64,000 nucleotides of DNA from Impatiens glandulifera (Eukaryota; Streptophyta; Magnoliopsida; Ericales; Balsaminaceae). Below, piece after piece: positions 48,445-61,964 of the stretch. The position numbers were made by a program, and so were the translations under genes. The notes beneath the pieces are model-generated. The model saw nothing but the letters and a program-made list of their open reading frames with translations, was not told where the DNA came from and ran no database searches. The number at the start of each line of letters is the position of its first letter. Within the stretch, counting starts at the first letter, position 1. The DNA is taken from contig NC_061863.1 in NCBI RefSeq assembly GCF_907164915.1, forward strand, positions 7,866,340 to 7,930,339. Reading direction: 5' to 3'.

Positions 48445-49820
48445 GGGGTTTTCACAATCTTGCAAGGTACCTAGCTAGTTTTTGTGGAAGATTGTAATGT
48501 TTTTTGTTTGTTTGTTTATTTATGTAGATAGATTTGTTTAATCATTGTTTTCTTCTTTTTATTTAGTATATTTGAGTGTGCCATCATATGAATACATATG
48601 TTTAGATTCACCTTTGACTTTGGAGGGACTTTTTAGCTTTGTGAGGACCACTTTGGCATTCTCTTATTTAGTTGCTCAAGAAATTAAAACAACTACATAT
48701 GCATGCATATCATGCATTTAAACACTAAATTGAGTGTGTAGGTAGTTTATCAATTTAATATTTTTTTGTAAGACTCAAACTCATAACCATTACGTGAATT
48801 GAGTGTCTCCATCTTTTAATATATTTATTAAATAAAAATAAAGAAATTAAGAAAATATGAAAACTCGTTTAAACACAAATTTGTCGGTTCTAACCTTATT
48901 TATTATTTATTATTTATAAATTGTGCAAACATTCGTCCACTTGTGCTAACCCGCGTTTATAATAAAGAAAATAATAAACTAAAAGGTTTAGAAGAAGCTT
49001 TGAGTTGAATCTTTAATTTTTTTTTACAAGTAGTCATCTCATTTCATTGAATATATTTACATAGCCAAAATGTTATTTTCTTTTTCTGTTTTGAAATAAC
49101 GACTCTTTTTCATTCAATTATTGTCTATCACAAAGATGGTTGGCGTCAAAGAATAGCAATACAAACTAAATTATTAAAAAAATAATACAAATAAGAAATG
49201 AATGGCAAATCAAAACAAGTCATAATAATTACTACGATCAATATTGTTGATCTTAATGCCCTTGTGAGTAATAAAAACATTAAATATATAATATAATATT
49301 TTCTTAAATTAGGAATATTTTTTTTTGTTAATGTAGCATTTAATTTAATTTTCTATCTATGTATTCCTACTAAGTGCTTGATGACGCATTCTATAACTCG
49401 GAATCATCCAAGCATTGACATTGAAACGAGCAATGATGAGTAATAATTGGAAGTGACAGCTTTATGATAGGTTGTAATTAATCAAATATTTAACTAAATT
49501 TATGATTTAGAGCGCATTTAGACGAGGATTAGCGTTTGCGTAATAATTTTTTTACAGTAATTTGCATAAATTTTAACACAAAAGTTATAATCAAATACAT
49601 TTTTGTTTAAACACAATTTTCTCTCTAACTTATCCTTAACACAATTTTTCTCTCTAACTTATCCTTTTAGCAAATAAATTGAGAATTAGTATAAACACAT
49701 CTGAATAAGTTAAAGCAAATAAATTGAATCAAACTTACCCTTAATTTCTTATGTGGAAAATAAAATTTAGGTAATTATCTTCTTCAATAATTGTGAAGTT
49801 AACTTGATGGGTTTGGTATT

Positions 49821-49854
<34 letters not shown>

Positions 49855-50447
49855 TAGTATTTAGACTTTAAACTTTGTAATGAGAGTAGTAATTTGGTAT
49901 TTATGATTTTTTTTTTTTTGTATGTACTCTTATAAATAAAAATATTATAATTTAACATGAGATTATAATTTAATTTTACTTGGACCATTATTATATGAAA
50001 ATTTTATATAATAGACCACTTCTCGAAAAAATGTAAGAATTTATTGATAAAATCTCGTTATATCTTGTGTTCAGTAATATATCTTATCTTGTTTAGATTA
50101 CATTTTCTCTCCATATAACTTGCTCGAATATTGTACTATGTGTTAGATATAGTTGTGCCTAATAATGCATGCAAAATATGAATGCAAAGATCAATCTTTA
50201 TAGCAATTTAGACTTTTTATACTATATTATTTATTTTTCTCAATGCATATATAATTGTTACTAAGTTGAACAAGTGATATTCTTCTCTTATAAGTTAGGA
50301 GGTTTAGAATAATGTCAAAAATATTGTGGATTTGAGTCCATAAATCATTATCTTATTATTTTTGATAGAATATCTCTTGTATGGAAAAAAAAAATCACAT
50401 ATTTTTAATTATCATATTAGAGCCTATGATCTATGAAATCATGGATA

Positions 50448-50665
50448 GATTCAGGAATTTAAGTTTGGATGGACTTATAAAAATTAGAATGAACTTAAAA
50501 AATAATGAGAAAATTATTAATAAAATAAGAATAAATAAATGTAAGTTATATTTTTTTTAATTAGATAAAAAATATATATATTAAATTAAAAAAAAATTAA
50601 AAAAAAATTATAGATAATATCACATTTTTATTCAATTCCCGAATTACATAAAACCGTCCCAATAT
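50448..50665 (-). repeat. Dispersed repeat family, copy 2
   Basis: The reverse complement shares with 20241-20503 a series of blocks, including a GTGATATTATCT-like motif, a long T-rich middle and AAGTCCATCC near the end. Ends TAGATTCAGG at the left side. Both copies are diverged. Confidence 0.45.
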
Positions 50666-51086
50666 AACACTAACTTTTCTGTTAATTATTATCACCTTTT
50701 CAAAGTGCCATTTTTTTATTATTTTGTTTTTGCTAAGAATGATGCATTAATTTACTACCTTTTCAAAAGAGAAATGATGCATTACTTTCCCTTTATTGTT
50801 GATAGGTTTTTAAAATAGCCAGTTGATGATTGTCATTATGGAGAATATCATCTTATCATGATGATAACATTAATTTATTATTATTACACGTGTGTCCAGT
50901 TGTAATATGAGTTAAAAGAAACTATGGGCTATATTGATTAAACATATTTGTTCTAATTTATTCACTAATTAATTAGATATATAATTTATTCTCATGGTAT
51001 TTGCTTCAGCTTAAAATTAAAATTGATCATATAATCTAATTCTATATCCTTTATTTATTTGATAACTTCAAATAAAATAAAGAACA

Positions 51087-51088
<2 letters not shown>

Positions 51089-51142
<54 letters not shown>
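51089..51142. repeat. (AT)n microsatellite
   Basis: About 27 AT dinucleotides. Confidence 0.95.
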
Positions 51143-51146
<4 letters not shown>

Positions 51147-51256
51147 TTACTAAGGAATTATAATTATAATTACATAATATGCTATTATTTTTTTTAAGTT
51201 TAAATTTAGTCTATTATAATGCTTCATGATGAATGATTATTGGATTGTCCATTTTC

Positions 51257-51366
<110 letters not shown>

Positions 51367-54179
51367 TAACTAGTGTATTTATACAAAAAAAAAAAAAATT
51401 ATAAATCAACAATGTTAAAATATCTAATAGTTAAAATTTTCACAGTTAAAATTAAGATTCAAATCTAATAATTTGCAAATTTATAAAAAGAATTATACAA
51501 GAGCATAATTAATAACAAATTAGCTAGGTGTAAAGAATTCTCAAACTAATAATGTGAAGTCCATAATTATGATGAATAAATAGTTAACACATTTGAGAAG
51601 AAATTTAAATTGAATATTTGTAATTATAGGAGAAAAATTATATTTCTTTTGCAAAGAGTTATTATTCATCTCTTACCTTTATTTGTAACTTGTAATTACC
51701 CTCTCATATAACTATATATATAGTTATTATAATCTTTGTAATTTTTATTTTTGTTTAAACGATATCGATCGATTGAATGGTCATCATACTTCCATATTTT
51801 GTTCTTAATTATTTTATTTAAATATAGTATTTGTTTATTTTATTATTTGAACTAAATTAATTGTAGGTTATAATAAATGAAAAAAAATAGATAACACTAT
51901 TAAAAAAAAATTTAACAATAAGAAAAAAACGTAAAGATTTGCTGTCGACCCTTAATTTTTTTTAAATACCACTTGTCTTAATTTAGCTACAGCCACTATA
52001 GATGGAGACATTAAAAACATTTATAATAAAGAAGATAATGAATTAAAAAGTTTAGAATAAATTATATTTGTTTTACTGAAATAATTATTTAATTACATTG
52101 AATATGTTTAAATTGAAAAAATAATTATAATAATATGTATATACATATGATCATCCAAAAGAGCCATTAAAAACAACATGTTTCTGAAATTTAAACCCAT
52201 TACCTATAATCACTAAAATTATAAAAAAAATGTTATTTTTTTATTTTAATATTAAATTATTATATATCAGCTCTATATTAGTTTTACAATTTATTAAAAA
52301 AAATTAAAACAATGAAAATTGTATAAGAGCCGCTCGTCAAACTTTCATAATCTAACGGTTAAATTCTAACCTAATACTTTATTTTTATTTTTATGAAAGT
52401 CACAAATATTTAGTAAAAATAATATATATTTGTCGATAAACTAGAGCTGTATAGGACAAAAAGAACTTTAACTAACTGCTTCATTACTATTTTTCTTTTG
52501 CAAATGCATAAGAATTAAAATTTGACTTACCTTAAATTATAAATAATATTATTAATTTATAATAATATTAATATAATATTTTAAATTCAAATAACTTAAA
52601 AAGAGATTAAAAATTGAATTATGAATAATCATTATGATAATTAAATTTTAATTAAGAAAAATTAAATAAAAATTCAAAAATAATTTGAAGTTAAAAATAT
52701 TATATTTATTTTACCCAAAGTAAATCCAGAAAGGGGTTAGAAATTATTTAATTATGATTTTAGGCATAAATTATATATAATTTATGACTTAAAACAGTTA
52801 AATAAATACCCTAAAATATCCTAAAATAAAAAGAATAAACATAATTTTTATTATGTTTCCAAAAATATTTTTGTAGAATTTTTGATTAAGAAAAGCGCAA
52901 GAAAATGAATAAAATTCGATTTCAAATAACACTTTTATTAAAAATATAAATTGATGATCTGGTGTAGCCGAAAGTAAAGAATTTTGTTGCAGTAGGATTC
53001 TAGGCCATTGGATCAGCGCTATATTTTCATCCAACACCCAGAAAGGCGCCACATAGTCGGTTGTAACCAAGCGAACGCGCGCCCGGGCCACAACAAAGTA
53101 AGAGACGTCTGTTAGCCAGAACGCTACGCAATGACGAATTTGGCTTAAGCAAAATGACGTCATTTTGTTCGTCTTCTTCGCGATCTTCGGAAGCTCGCGG
53201 CTGGCAACGACAATCTTCCAAAAGCTTCAGCTCTTCGTTTCTCAACCTTATTTTTCCATTTTTTCTCTCATGTGCTCGTCTTATCCTCACCTTCAAATCC
53301 CCTAAGTCTAGAATTCAATAACCGACCTAAATGAGTATCAATACTCTCTAGGTCCTCCTCTTTCAATCCATCAAAAAAACCTCAATCTTACAATTGAGTT
53401 GAAGAAATTCCAAAAATTCAAACAAACTGAATTTTTGCAAAAGTTGCTTCGGCGACCTAAGATTCAATCTAGGCTTCAAAAAAGCTTCACCTACATCTTT
53501 AGAGTGTTCTCCAAGTGTTGGTAAGCTTCCAAATCCTCTGTATTTCGATTGGTGATTGAAAATTGGATTTTTCCAAGTTTGATCGGTTTGATCTATTCTA
53601 GGGTTAATTTCGTGTTTTCTTTATTTAGAATATTTCCTAGATGATATATTAACTTTCTATTGAAAGATATTTGATCAAATCAATCTAAAACGGAAAAAAA
53701 AAATTGTTTGAAAATCTAGATTTTTTTAATTTGATGTTCTTGATTTTAAGCTTAATTTTTTTATTCAAATAGTTGGTAAATATTTTTGAAAACATATTAG
53801 GGTGATTTTCAGATCATTATATCAACATCCCGCTCATGTTTGATCCAACTGAAATTTTGATAAAATTTGTTTGAATTTCGATTTTAAAAGTTGTTAAATA
53901 GTTTTTATGATGTTCTTGTTTTGGTTGTGTTCGACTATGTTCATCATTTCAAAGTTATTGGAACAAGAATTATGCCATAATATGACATAATTCAAAATAT
54001 CCCAAATTTTTACCTAAAACGATTTTGAGAAATTGATCTTTGTAGAGATCGAAATATCGTAATTAGGGTGAGGGTTTTTAATCCCTACAATCATATGAGC
54101 TTATTGCAACTTCCAAATCATGATTTTATGATCTGTATCAAAAGATATTGAACCTGCAATTCTTGACCAATTCAATAAC

Positions 54180-54610
54180 ACTCGGTCCTCTTGGACTAAG
54201 GCAAGGGACCGAGGTTCTTAGTCTGGACCGAGAAACGGGACTGATCCTTGGTCTTGACCGAGACTAAGGACCGAGAAAATTGACCTAGAACCGAGACCAA
54301 TGACTGATGTTGAGTCAGGACCGAGACCTATGTCCGATATTCTTGAGTTACGACTAAGACTTAGGACCGATGTTCTTGAGCAAGGACTAAGAAACCCGAC
54401 CAAGGTTTCTAACCTCGGATTGAGAATTCTGATCTGGGACCGAGCCTCCCAACCCTAGGACCGAGGATCTTATACTTGAGACCCAGCCTCCTAGCCTTAG
54501 GACCGAGCAGTCCGAATTCGAGATCCACGCTCCCAAGCCCTAATCTAGACCACCCTAGTCTAAATCGAGTCGGTTCGAGTCCCTCTAAGCTCATATCGGT
54601 AAAATGGACC
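54180..54610. repeat. GGACCGAG-rich degenerate short repeats
   Basis: Variants of GGACCGAG, GACCGAGAC and CTAGGACCGAG recur about 20 times with irregular spacing. The short ORFs here merely reflect the repeats. No regular unit length is visible. Confidence 0.75.
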
Positions 54611-54880
54611 CAAGCCCTAGGACTCAGGTCCTAAGGCCTATTTGATTCCACTTTTTAAAATCCAAAATTATTTTTATAATTTTGGAACCCCATTTATTTT
54701 CAAATAATTCTGAAATGTTAGAAAATGATATTTAAATATTTTCGGGATATTTCTCAAACAAATATTTTGGCTAAGGCCCTATTTGGAATTTATTTTAAAA
54801 TTCTAACATTTTTCTGATATTTTTCAGTTTTTTTACTTAATCTTATATCAACGCAATTGTAGGTACACCTTTTAAATAAT

Positions 54881-55590
54881 TGTTGGGTTAAGATTTTTAA
54901 TGTTTAAATTGGTTTTGATAATTTAGCTTAAATAATTAAAAAGGGAGAAATTATTGGGTTAAAATTTTTAATGTTTAAACTGGTTTTGATAATTTAGCTT
55001 AAATAATAAAAAGGGAGAAATTGTTGGGTTAAGATTTTTAATTGATTTAAAATAACTTAACAATTTTGATTTGATGATTGATGAAATAGTTTTTGATAAT
55101 AAATGGATAAAACTAAGTTCAATAATTGTTAGTCATATCAAATATATAAATATATATTTAAATATCAACATCTTAAGTGGTGTAGTGGTAAATACACTTA
55201 TATGTCACACAGGTGACCTGAGTTCGAACAATTATCTTAAGTGGTGTAGTGGTAAATACACTTATCTTGAGAGATAAGTTATTGGACTATTTGATAGTCA
55301 TTAATAGTGTGTTGTAAGTTGAACAAAGGTTGTTTTGCTCAATAGAGATTTAGCTAAATCAGTGAGTTGTATTCGATTAAGAGTATTTAGTGGATATCCT
55401 TCCGGCTGTGGAAAAAAGGGTGACGTAGAAGGGTTTGCTGCGAACATCCATAAACAACTCACTGTGTTCTTTACTTTATGCCTCTTTCATCCGATTGTTC
55501 AAAACTTCAAATCCGACGAACACTTCCGCACTTGAATCCGTTTCAAGAGTTTGAATGATTTGCGAAGAATAGAAACAGATTTTAACTTCT
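54881..55590 (+). mobile_element. LTR fragment inserted in the larger repeat
   Basis: Starts TGTTGGGTTAAG with a 70-bp unit repeated 2.3 times (54881-55045). It contains TAGTGGATATCCTTCC, GTGACGTAG and GAACATCCATAAA near 55389-55455, the same order as in the solo LTR at 37807-39103. The 3' end near 55590 is not clean and no target duplication is seen, so it looks truncated or partly deleted. Confidence 0.55.
55170..55265 (+). repeat. tRNA-like (SINE-type) module with a repeated box A
   Basis: TGGTGTAGTGG fits the RNA polymerase III box A and GAGTTCGAAC, about 30 bp on, fits box B, as in tRNA-derived SINE heads. The box A part (ATCTTAAGTGGTGTAGTGG and following bases, about 32 bp) occurs twice, at 55170 and 55234, with box B in between. 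It does not fold as a complete tRNA. Confidence 0.5.
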
Positions 55591-56729
55591 AAAATCATTT
55601 GACGACTATGCTTCAAATAAATAATCTTTTAAATTATTTATGTTTGATTAATTTAAATCGAGTTTTAATCTTATTATTATTTGGTCCCCATATTATTAAA
55701 ATTTTAAAAAATTATTATTATTTTTATATGATTTGTGTTTAAGAGCCGTCGGGTATTTTTAAAATCTTCTAAACTAATGTTTCTTTTAAAAAATGTCTGA
55801 CACGCAAACTAAGGTTGAAACGCATCGAATCTCGAACTATCTTGGGTGGTCTTCCTCGTTTGTCACGTGTCATCCAAACACGTGTTAAGTTGTAAGGAGA
55901 CCATTCCCGGAGTTACAATCTTACTAGATAAAAATGTTTCTTTTTTAATACATGTATCTCATGATTTGCGTGTATTCTTGTACTTATTTGTTACATGAAA
56001 TTTTTCAATAAAAAATCAAAACTATTTAAAAATAATAATAATAATTTATTATATTCTTTTCAGCAAAAAAAAATAATTTTTAATACATTTTCTACTTAAA
56101 AAATGTAATGTATTGCAATAACATCTTTAATAATAAGAAAAACAAAATCACTCTTACTTTTTACCATTGTTAATTTTATAAAATTATTTGTAATTGTGAA
56201 TGGGTCAAAATACTAAATTTCAAATAATCTCATTATTATTTTACATCCATACGTACTCATCTTGTTGACCAGATCCAACGGATCCCAAGAGATAACTCTA
56301 AATTTAATACACTCTTAATCCATTGTGATTGTTATATTATGTTATTTGTTACAAGAAAATTTTCAACAAAAACCAAAACTATTAAAAAAAAAAAAAAGTT
56401 GATTATAATATTTATTTTCAGCTTATCTTAATGTTTATCAAAAATTAAATTTTCATTTAAAAAAAAATAATAATCTATTGCAAACACATGTTTAATAACA
56501 AAAAAAATAAAATCATATTTAATTTTTAAAATTTTAAATTTATTAAAATGATTGTAGTTGTGAGGGTGACAAGAAACTATATTTCAAATAATCTCATATT
56601 ATTCTTTTACATGATCCATACTCATCTTCTTATTTAATTGAATTTAAATGGAGATAACATTATCTTCTCCAAGAGATTACTCCAAAAATTTATACTCTCT
56701 TAATCCACTATAACTGTTTATAATATAAT

Positions 56730-56842
56730 ATGTTATTTCTCCTAAATTTATATTACTTTCATCAAGAACTCAACGCCGTCCGACGCCGGAATCGCAATTT
56801 CCGGCGAGTAATTGCGTCGCCACGGTTCACCGGAGCAAGAAG
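56730..56842 (+). other. Exon-like GC island with splice donor, unidentified
   Basis: An ATG at 56730 opens 37 codons rich in Arg and Asn (RRRNRNFRRVIASPRFTGAR) and runs into a good donor AGAAG|GTAAAT at 56843. No downstream exon that joins it could be found. It might be a lone 5' exon, an untranslated leader exon of the gene at 58717, or a relic. Confidence 0.25.
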
Positions 56843-57823
56843 GTAAATCAAGTTCTTTCACCCCTCAACGTTTAATATATTCAATTTATACCCTAAACTT
56901 TCTTCAACATTGATTTAAGTACTCCAAACCATATTCTTAAGCATCGGTTTTGGTCCCTGAACTTTTAAAGTGATTAATTTATAACCTTAAATTATAAACA
57001 TCAATGGAATTAATATTAGTTAGTACTAAAATTAACACAGTATTATAAATTCATCATATATAAATATAGTAGTTTTTAATATTATAAAAATTTAAATTTA
57101 TTATACAACAATTTTTGTTTCAAATTAAATATACTATTATTTTTAATCTAGTCTATATACTACATTACTACATATCACACATAATTTAAACAAATCTTAT
57201 AAAACATAAACACACCAAATTATTATCTAAAAATTGGCCCACAAAATTGGCAAAAGAAAAAAAAGTCTATATTTTCTTATAACATTAAAAATATTTAATT
57301 ATACATTTACAAATTATTTAAATTTAAATTAAATTAAATTTTAAATATTATTTTATTTAAAATTATAAAACATTTTAATAAATTATTAACAATTAATTTT
57401 TTTATTCAAATAAAAGTTCTTCATTTAAATAAAATTTTATTAATTAGATTTTAATTATTTTTCTAATAATTAACCTTTTCAACTATTTTCTTATTATTTA
57501 GTTTTTAGTCATACAAATAATTTAAAATTATATATATATTATTAATATATATATACACATAATTCATATAATTTAAAAAAAAATATTTATTAAATTATAA
57601 TTAATTTTTTTAATAATTAATAAAAAAATAATATATTAATATATATGAAATTTTTGTAATTTTTTATTTCAAATATTATATATAAGTGAGAAGTCTGAGT
57701 AAATTTTTAATAGTAAGTTTGGCAATACAAATATATGATATATGAGTATTAAATAAGTTATTTCAATCTATTATATCATCCTTGTTAACATTTATTTTAA
57801 TTTTATAAAAAAATATTTTATCT

Positions 57824-58580
57824 ATTTTTCACTTCAAAAGTTTCATTTAATTCACTTTCTTTAATCTAATTTTTACTTTTAATTTTATTTAGTTCACTCA
57901 CATTTCTCATAGAAACATCAGAACCTTCATTTTTTTTATCTACTCATCACTTAAAAAAAAATTATTTAATTCACTCATATTTTTATATTAAAGTATAAAT
58001 ATCATCGCCTTCATTTCTTTTTATTCATTCTTCACCTAAAATGTTTTATTTAATTTATTCATATTTTCTTAAGAAACAAACATCACTTTAACTCTTTTTT
58101 TATCTACTTTTTAACTAAAAATTAAAGGTTTCATTTAATTCATTTTTTTCATACCATATACAAACAATATCATCAACTTCAATTTGTTTTCTATATAATA
58201 TTTTCACTTAAAAAGTTTCATTTCATTCAATCGTATTCTTATATCAGATACAAACATTGTCATCTTCTTCATATATATATTTTTAATATACTTTTTAATG
58301 ATTTTTTTTATAACAGATACAAATATCATTCTTTATTTTTTAACTACTTTTCATCCATAAAGTTTCATCTAATTCACTCATAAATTTGTATATCAGATAC
58401 AAACATTATCTTCTTCATTTTATTTTCTGTTTATATACTTTTTAAGGAATTGTTTATAACAGATACAAATATCATTATCTTTATTTTTTATCTACTTTTC
58501 ATATATAAAGTTTCATTTAATTCACCCATAACTTTTATACTATATACAAACATTATTATCTTCATTTTATATTTGTACAG
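57824..58580. repeat. Degenerate tandem array, about 9 units of roughly 80-85 bp
   Basis: Recurring blocks in fixed order: TTTCATTTAATTCACTCAT, a short T/A stretch, ATATCAGATACAAACAT, TATCATCTTCATTTT, then TTTATCTACTTTTCA. The last units (58310-58570) are the best conserved. It ends about 140 bp before the pectin acetylesterase start codon, so it occupies that gene's promoter region. Confidence 0.75.
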
Positions 58581-58716
58581 ATTCCAAAAATTATTATACT
58601 TACAGATGATATTAATTATTATGATAATAATAACTTTTTTTTTCTTGTGAAATTAATATATTATAAAAATGTAATATGTTGACAGTAAATTAAACATATT
58701 CTCCCCCTCTGTAAAA

Positions 58717-61700
58717 ATGGGCAAAATGTTTGGAGTGTTGATAATCATGATGCTAGAACTGGTGATGAGAATTCAAGGACAAACCGTCGGTATAACTATT
58801 CTTAATAGTGCAATTGTCAAGGGAGCAGGTTTTTTTTATTATTGTTATTGTTTTTTTTTTTTTGTAAGGATTTCGAGAAACTTTATTTATGAAGAAAACT
58901 TTAAGGAAATTCTTTTGTCGATAATTCAGTTTGTTTAGATGGGAGCCCACCCGGTTACCATTTCAACGAGGGTTTTGGAGACGGATCGAACAATTGGCTA
59001 CTTGTTTTTGAGGTTAGTTTTGTGTCTTGTAAATAACCCGCCTTTTGTATGCTTGCGATTCAATTTTCGGTTCATTTGTTATATGTCAGGGAGGAGGATG
59101 GTGTGAGAACACGTCCGAATGCCTAAATCGAAAGAACACGTTTCGGGGATCGACAAATCTAATGAATAAAACTATCCAATTCAAAGGAATTCTTAATAAT
59201 CAGAAACTACTCAATCCAGGTTTCAATTAAATTAATGATTAACCCTTTAAGAGATTAAAAAATTTAAGTTCAACTAGAGTTGAGAAGTGGGATTGTGTTG
59301 ATCTATCTAAATAATAAACTAAATATTAAACTCCATAAAAAAAGTGATCTAATATTGTTTTCTATATATAAGACTTGTTAATTTATTGTTAACAATGCCT
59401 TATTAAATCTCAGTTTTCTATAATTGGAACCGGGTCAAGATCCGATATTGCGATGGAGCGTCGTTTATGGCTGACGTTGAAGAAGTTGATCCGGTAAAGT
59501 CTAAAAAATATGACCTTGCTAAATTGACCAATATTGAAACATTTTAATTGTAGTGTTTAACTCACTTGTTTCTTTTTGTTTCTTATTTAGGCGACTAATC
59601 TTCACTTTAGAGGTGCACGAGTTTTTGTTGCTATCATCGAAGATTTATTAACGAAGGGGCTAAATAAAGCGCATAATGTGGGTGTATTTTGGACAGATAA
59701 TTTTTGCGTGAAATTTTTTAATCAATTATTGTTTTTTTAATGTGAAAAATCTAACAGGCACTTTTAGGCGGTTGTTCAGCTGGAGGAATGTCATCAATAT
59801 TTAAATGTGATGAATTTCGAAATCTTTTACCCGAAAGCACAAGAGTTAAATGTTTAGCCGACGCTGGTTATTTCATAAACAGGTAAATTATTAATCATTC
59901 AACTTTTATTAGTGTACAAAATGTAATAACTATAGAAATTATCGACAATTTTTTACTTTTTCATAAACCAAGAAAAAAGTAATTTCAAAAATATTTATCG
60001 TTAGCGAGGATGATTTGAGAAATGTTTGAGGATTTTTTTAATTCTAACATAAAGTCCCTAATTCTATCCGAATTGGTCACTTATTCCATATTAGTGTTTT
60101 TAATTTATTTTTTTTTATATGTAAATCATTTTTAATATCTCTTTTTCCGAGGAAACCAGTGTTTTTCCATAAAGTCTATTTTTTTATTTTGAAAATGTAG
60201 AACTTTTATTATTTTTGTTTAGGAGAACACTCCCATAGCCATTAATGCCCTGTTTTCATTATATAATTTTTATTAGTAAATCACTGAGTAAGATTATTAA
60301 TTAACCACATAATTCTTTTTTTTTTCTTTTGACAAATACAGAAAAGACATTGCTGGGAACCCATACATTGAAAGAAAATACAATGGCGTAGTTGAAACTC
60401 ATGTAATCCCCCATCAAAACCCACTATTTCTTATAACTTTTTGTCGTTTTATTGTCGCGTTTATATGACGATTATTCTTTGTGCATGCAGAGATTAGCAA
60501 GAAATTTACCTACAACATGTACTTCCAAGCTTAGTCCTGGATTGGTAACAAAAGTTTTCATTTTTTCATTCAATTTCTTATAAGTGGTATATTTAATATA
60601 CTCAAACCCGTGACAATCGCAGTGTTTCTTTCCTGAAAATATTGTTGAAGATATTCAAACACCTTTATTTATCCTAAACGCAGAGTACGATGTATGGCAG
60701 GTAATTAACATGGTTGGAATTGAGCATTGTTCATACGATGAAAACGAGAATTTAATTATTAAAATAATTTATAATTAAATTTCAGGTTCATAATATTCTA
60801 ATACCATCTTATTCTGATCCTGAACGTTATTGGACCAATTGCAAGAATAACATAGCCAATTGTTCTCCTACTCAACTCGACACCTTACAAGGTATAAATT
60901 TCTTCAAAAATAATAATAATAATAGTCTTGATTGAACATCTATGAATTATATAAAATTTTGAATTTTCATTTGACATCATGCATTTACTATGTTTTCTCT
61001 TGAAACTTCAATTTTTTTTCCTAAATTTCATTAAGAAATTGTCAAATTTATAGTTGAACTAGAATTTATTATTATTTTAAAAAATAGTGGTATTCGAGAT
61101 GAAAGTAAATGAAACCATATTTAACCAACATGTATATTTTAGTTAATGAAAGTGGTAACTAGGTATATAGGATAAAAAAGTATAATATTTTAATTTGTAA
61201 TAACTATATTTTGATTTTAAATTTGAATCATAAACTAAATATTGTATTATATTATAAAAAATCAAAACTAAAAGATAAAAAATGTCTTAATTTTATCAAT
61301 AAAAACTTTCTAAATTGAGATGCTAGGTCATAACACAAAATTTAACCAAAGTTAAAGACAAATAACTTTCTACACACATTTGACAGTTATTATTTCAATG
61401 TCTTTGATAGTAGAAAAATAAACTAATATATATACCCATTAAATTTTATAAAAGTAAACAAAATTTATATATTAAATTTCAAAATTGAACTTACTTGTCA
61501 AATGATCTATAACTCCTTTATTTGGGATTTAATTTATACAGAATTCAGGTCAGACTTCATTAATGCATTAGAAAATGTGAAGAAATCTGAGTACAATGGG
61601 TTATTCATCAATTCTTGCTTCATCCATTGTCAAACTGAAGTTCAAGAGATATGGACTGGTCTTAATTCTTCTAAACTTGCAGGAAAAGTAAGATTAACTA

Positions 61701-61964
61701 TGTTAATTAAATTGTTTAAATCTATTTATTCTTTTTTTTAGTTTTTCTTTGATTCTTATATGTTCTTATTTTATTTTATTTTGTTTTTGGATCAAACTCT
61801 TGGAATGACAGACTATGGCAGAAGCAGTTGGCGAATGGTTTTTCGACGAGATTTGGTTTCGAGAGTTGGATTTCTCGTACCCATGTGACAAAACATGTCA
61901 TAATACGGTTTTGAATTTAACTACTACACCAACTAGACTAAATTATTTACGATTTAATATCTAG
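58717..61964 (+). CDS. PAE: Pectin acetylesterase (carbohydrate esterase family 13)
   Basis: Secreted cell-wall enzyme that removes acetyl groups from pectic galacturonan. Twelve exons: 58717-58828, 58930-59012, 59090-59219, 59414-59493, 59591-59677, 59758-59882, 60342-60402, 60491-60544, 60623-60700, 60786-60891, 61542-61687 and 61812-61964. All introns are GT-AG, phases agree, and the product is 404 aa, a usual length. Residues 1-21 look like a signal peptide. Next are [13 protein letters not shown] (37-49), GGGWCE (66-71) and RYCDGASF. The nucleophile Ser171 lies in GCSAGG, and the other triad members are probably Asp267 (NAEYDVW) and His334 ([10 protein letters not shown]). The C-terminus has conserved cysteines ([11 protein letters not shown]). 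The acceptor at 58929 is preferred over one 13 bp downstream because it restores the family's AVCLDGS motif. The gene looks intact. Its exact paralogue number cannot be given. Confidence 0.93.

Larger units (their letters stand above)
52965..55917 (+). mobile_element. Large LTR-like repeat with internal insertion
   Basis: GC-richer block starting near TGTAGCCGAAAG and ending AGTTACA. Its last part matches 18421-19162. It has a CAAAATGACGTCATTTTG palindrome near 53150-53167, pyrimidine-rich sequence, a GGACCGAG-rich section (54180-54610) and no long ORF. TGTA ... TACA ends would suit an LTR, but the flanks (TCTGG and ATCTT) do not match, so a target duplication is not shown. The inserted segment 54881-55590 replaces part of the sequence kept in the other copy. 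Confidence 0.5.
55918..58716. other. Intergenic DNA upstream of the pectin acetylesterase gene
   Basis: AT-rich sequence with a small GC-rich exon-like island at 56730-56842 and a degenerate tandem array at 57824-58580. No other gene is recognised. Confidence 0.55.

Noticed and set aside
52798..53296. Minus-strand frames of 121 and 89 residues in the GC-richer block
   Set aside because: They overlap each other, lack recognisable domains and lie in the LTR-like repeat; no exon structure supports them.
54218..54594. Minus-strand Leu/Gly/Ser-rich frames
   Set aside because: They are translations of the GGACCGAG short repeats, with no start context or family motif.
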